A DNA stretch of 6,099 nucleotides, from positions 1-6,099 of the forward strand of contig JAQUMS010000087.1 in the NCBI GenBank assembly GCA_028717985.1. Reading direction: 5' to 3'. Source of the DNA: Candidatus Omnitrophota bacterium. GTDB taxonomy: Bacteria; Omnitrophota; Gorgyraeia; Gygaellales; Profunditerraquicolaceae. The notes beneath the pieces were generated by a model. The model was not told the DNA's origin, did no database searches, and worked only from the letters and a program-made list of their open reading frames with translations. Within the stretch, counting starts at the first letter, position 1; each line of letters opens with the position of its first letter. Shown piece after piece: positions 6,070-6,099 of this stretch. The position numbers and the translations under genes are program-made.

Positions 6070-6075
6070 CCCCTC
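6070..6075 (-). promoter_or_regulatory. Shine-Dalgarno site of the zf-HC2 gene
   Basis: GAGGGG on the minus strand with a 6-base spacer to ATG 6063, which supports that start. The remaining 24 bases to the window edge could hold the 3' end of an upstream gene. One frame reads Ala-Tyr-Glu-Lys then TAG (6085-6099). Another would overlap the ATG as ATGA. Neither can be confirmed from so short a stretch. Confidence 0.65.
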
Positions 6076-6099
6076 AAACAGTTCCTATTTTTCATAAGC

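Noticed and set aside
6085..6099. 3' end of an upstream gene (Ala-Tyr-Glu-Lys-stop)
   Set aside because: Four codons are too few to support a gene, and another frame is equally possible; it is only noted as a place to look for a sigma factor.

Overview
All genes found here lie on the minus strand, so the window reads right to left. It looks like bacterial chromosome of moderate, slightly AT-leaning composition. Coding is dense: the longest gene-free stretch is about 100 bases. No phage, transposon, tRNA or rRNA sequence is visible. A canonical SMC N-terminus, a CHAT-TPR protein beside a zf-HC2 zinc-finger protein, and a stand-alone ThiM suggest an uncultivated bacterium of the Omnitrophota/Planctomycetes-adjacent kind. 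That placement is an impression from gene style, not something the sequence proves.

Region 1 (6099 down to about 3112) is a putative signalling module. A 233-residue soluble protein has an anti-sigma-type zinc finger (zf-HC2, His-x3-Cys-x2-Cys) and a C-terminal beta-rich domain. It is followed 48 bases later by a 733-residue CHAT-protease/TPR protein. The CHAT domain is N-terminal with its catalytic His and Cys intact. It is separated by one transmembrane helix from about seven C-terminal TPRs, and charge distribution places the protease in the cytoplasm and the TPRs outside the membrane. Genes of this type often follow an ECF sigma-factor gene, which would lie just beyond the right edge.

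Region 2 (3091 to 1144) holds thiM (hydroxyethylthiazole kinase, thiamin salvage), only 20 bases after the CHAT gene, and then a SO_0444/ArsP-type heavy-metal permease. Between these two genes lies an unusual 7-bp tandem array: five TTAGCTC units, four TTAGATC units and a short inverted tail. The inverted tail and the neighbouring direct units could form a 15-bp hairpin starting 6 bases after the thiM stop.

Region 3 (about 1105 to 1) starts with a perfect-consensus sigma-70-type promoter (TTGACA, 16 bp, TATAAT). It drives a 59-residue excisionase-type helix-turn-helix protein whose 3' end overlaps the start of smc by 11 bases. The smc gene runs off the left edge after its N-terminal ATPase lobe and the first part of its coiled coil.

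The most interesting items are the CHAT-TM-TPR protein with its zinc-finger partner, a candidate transmembrane proteolytic signalling pair, and the 7-bp array with its hairpin.
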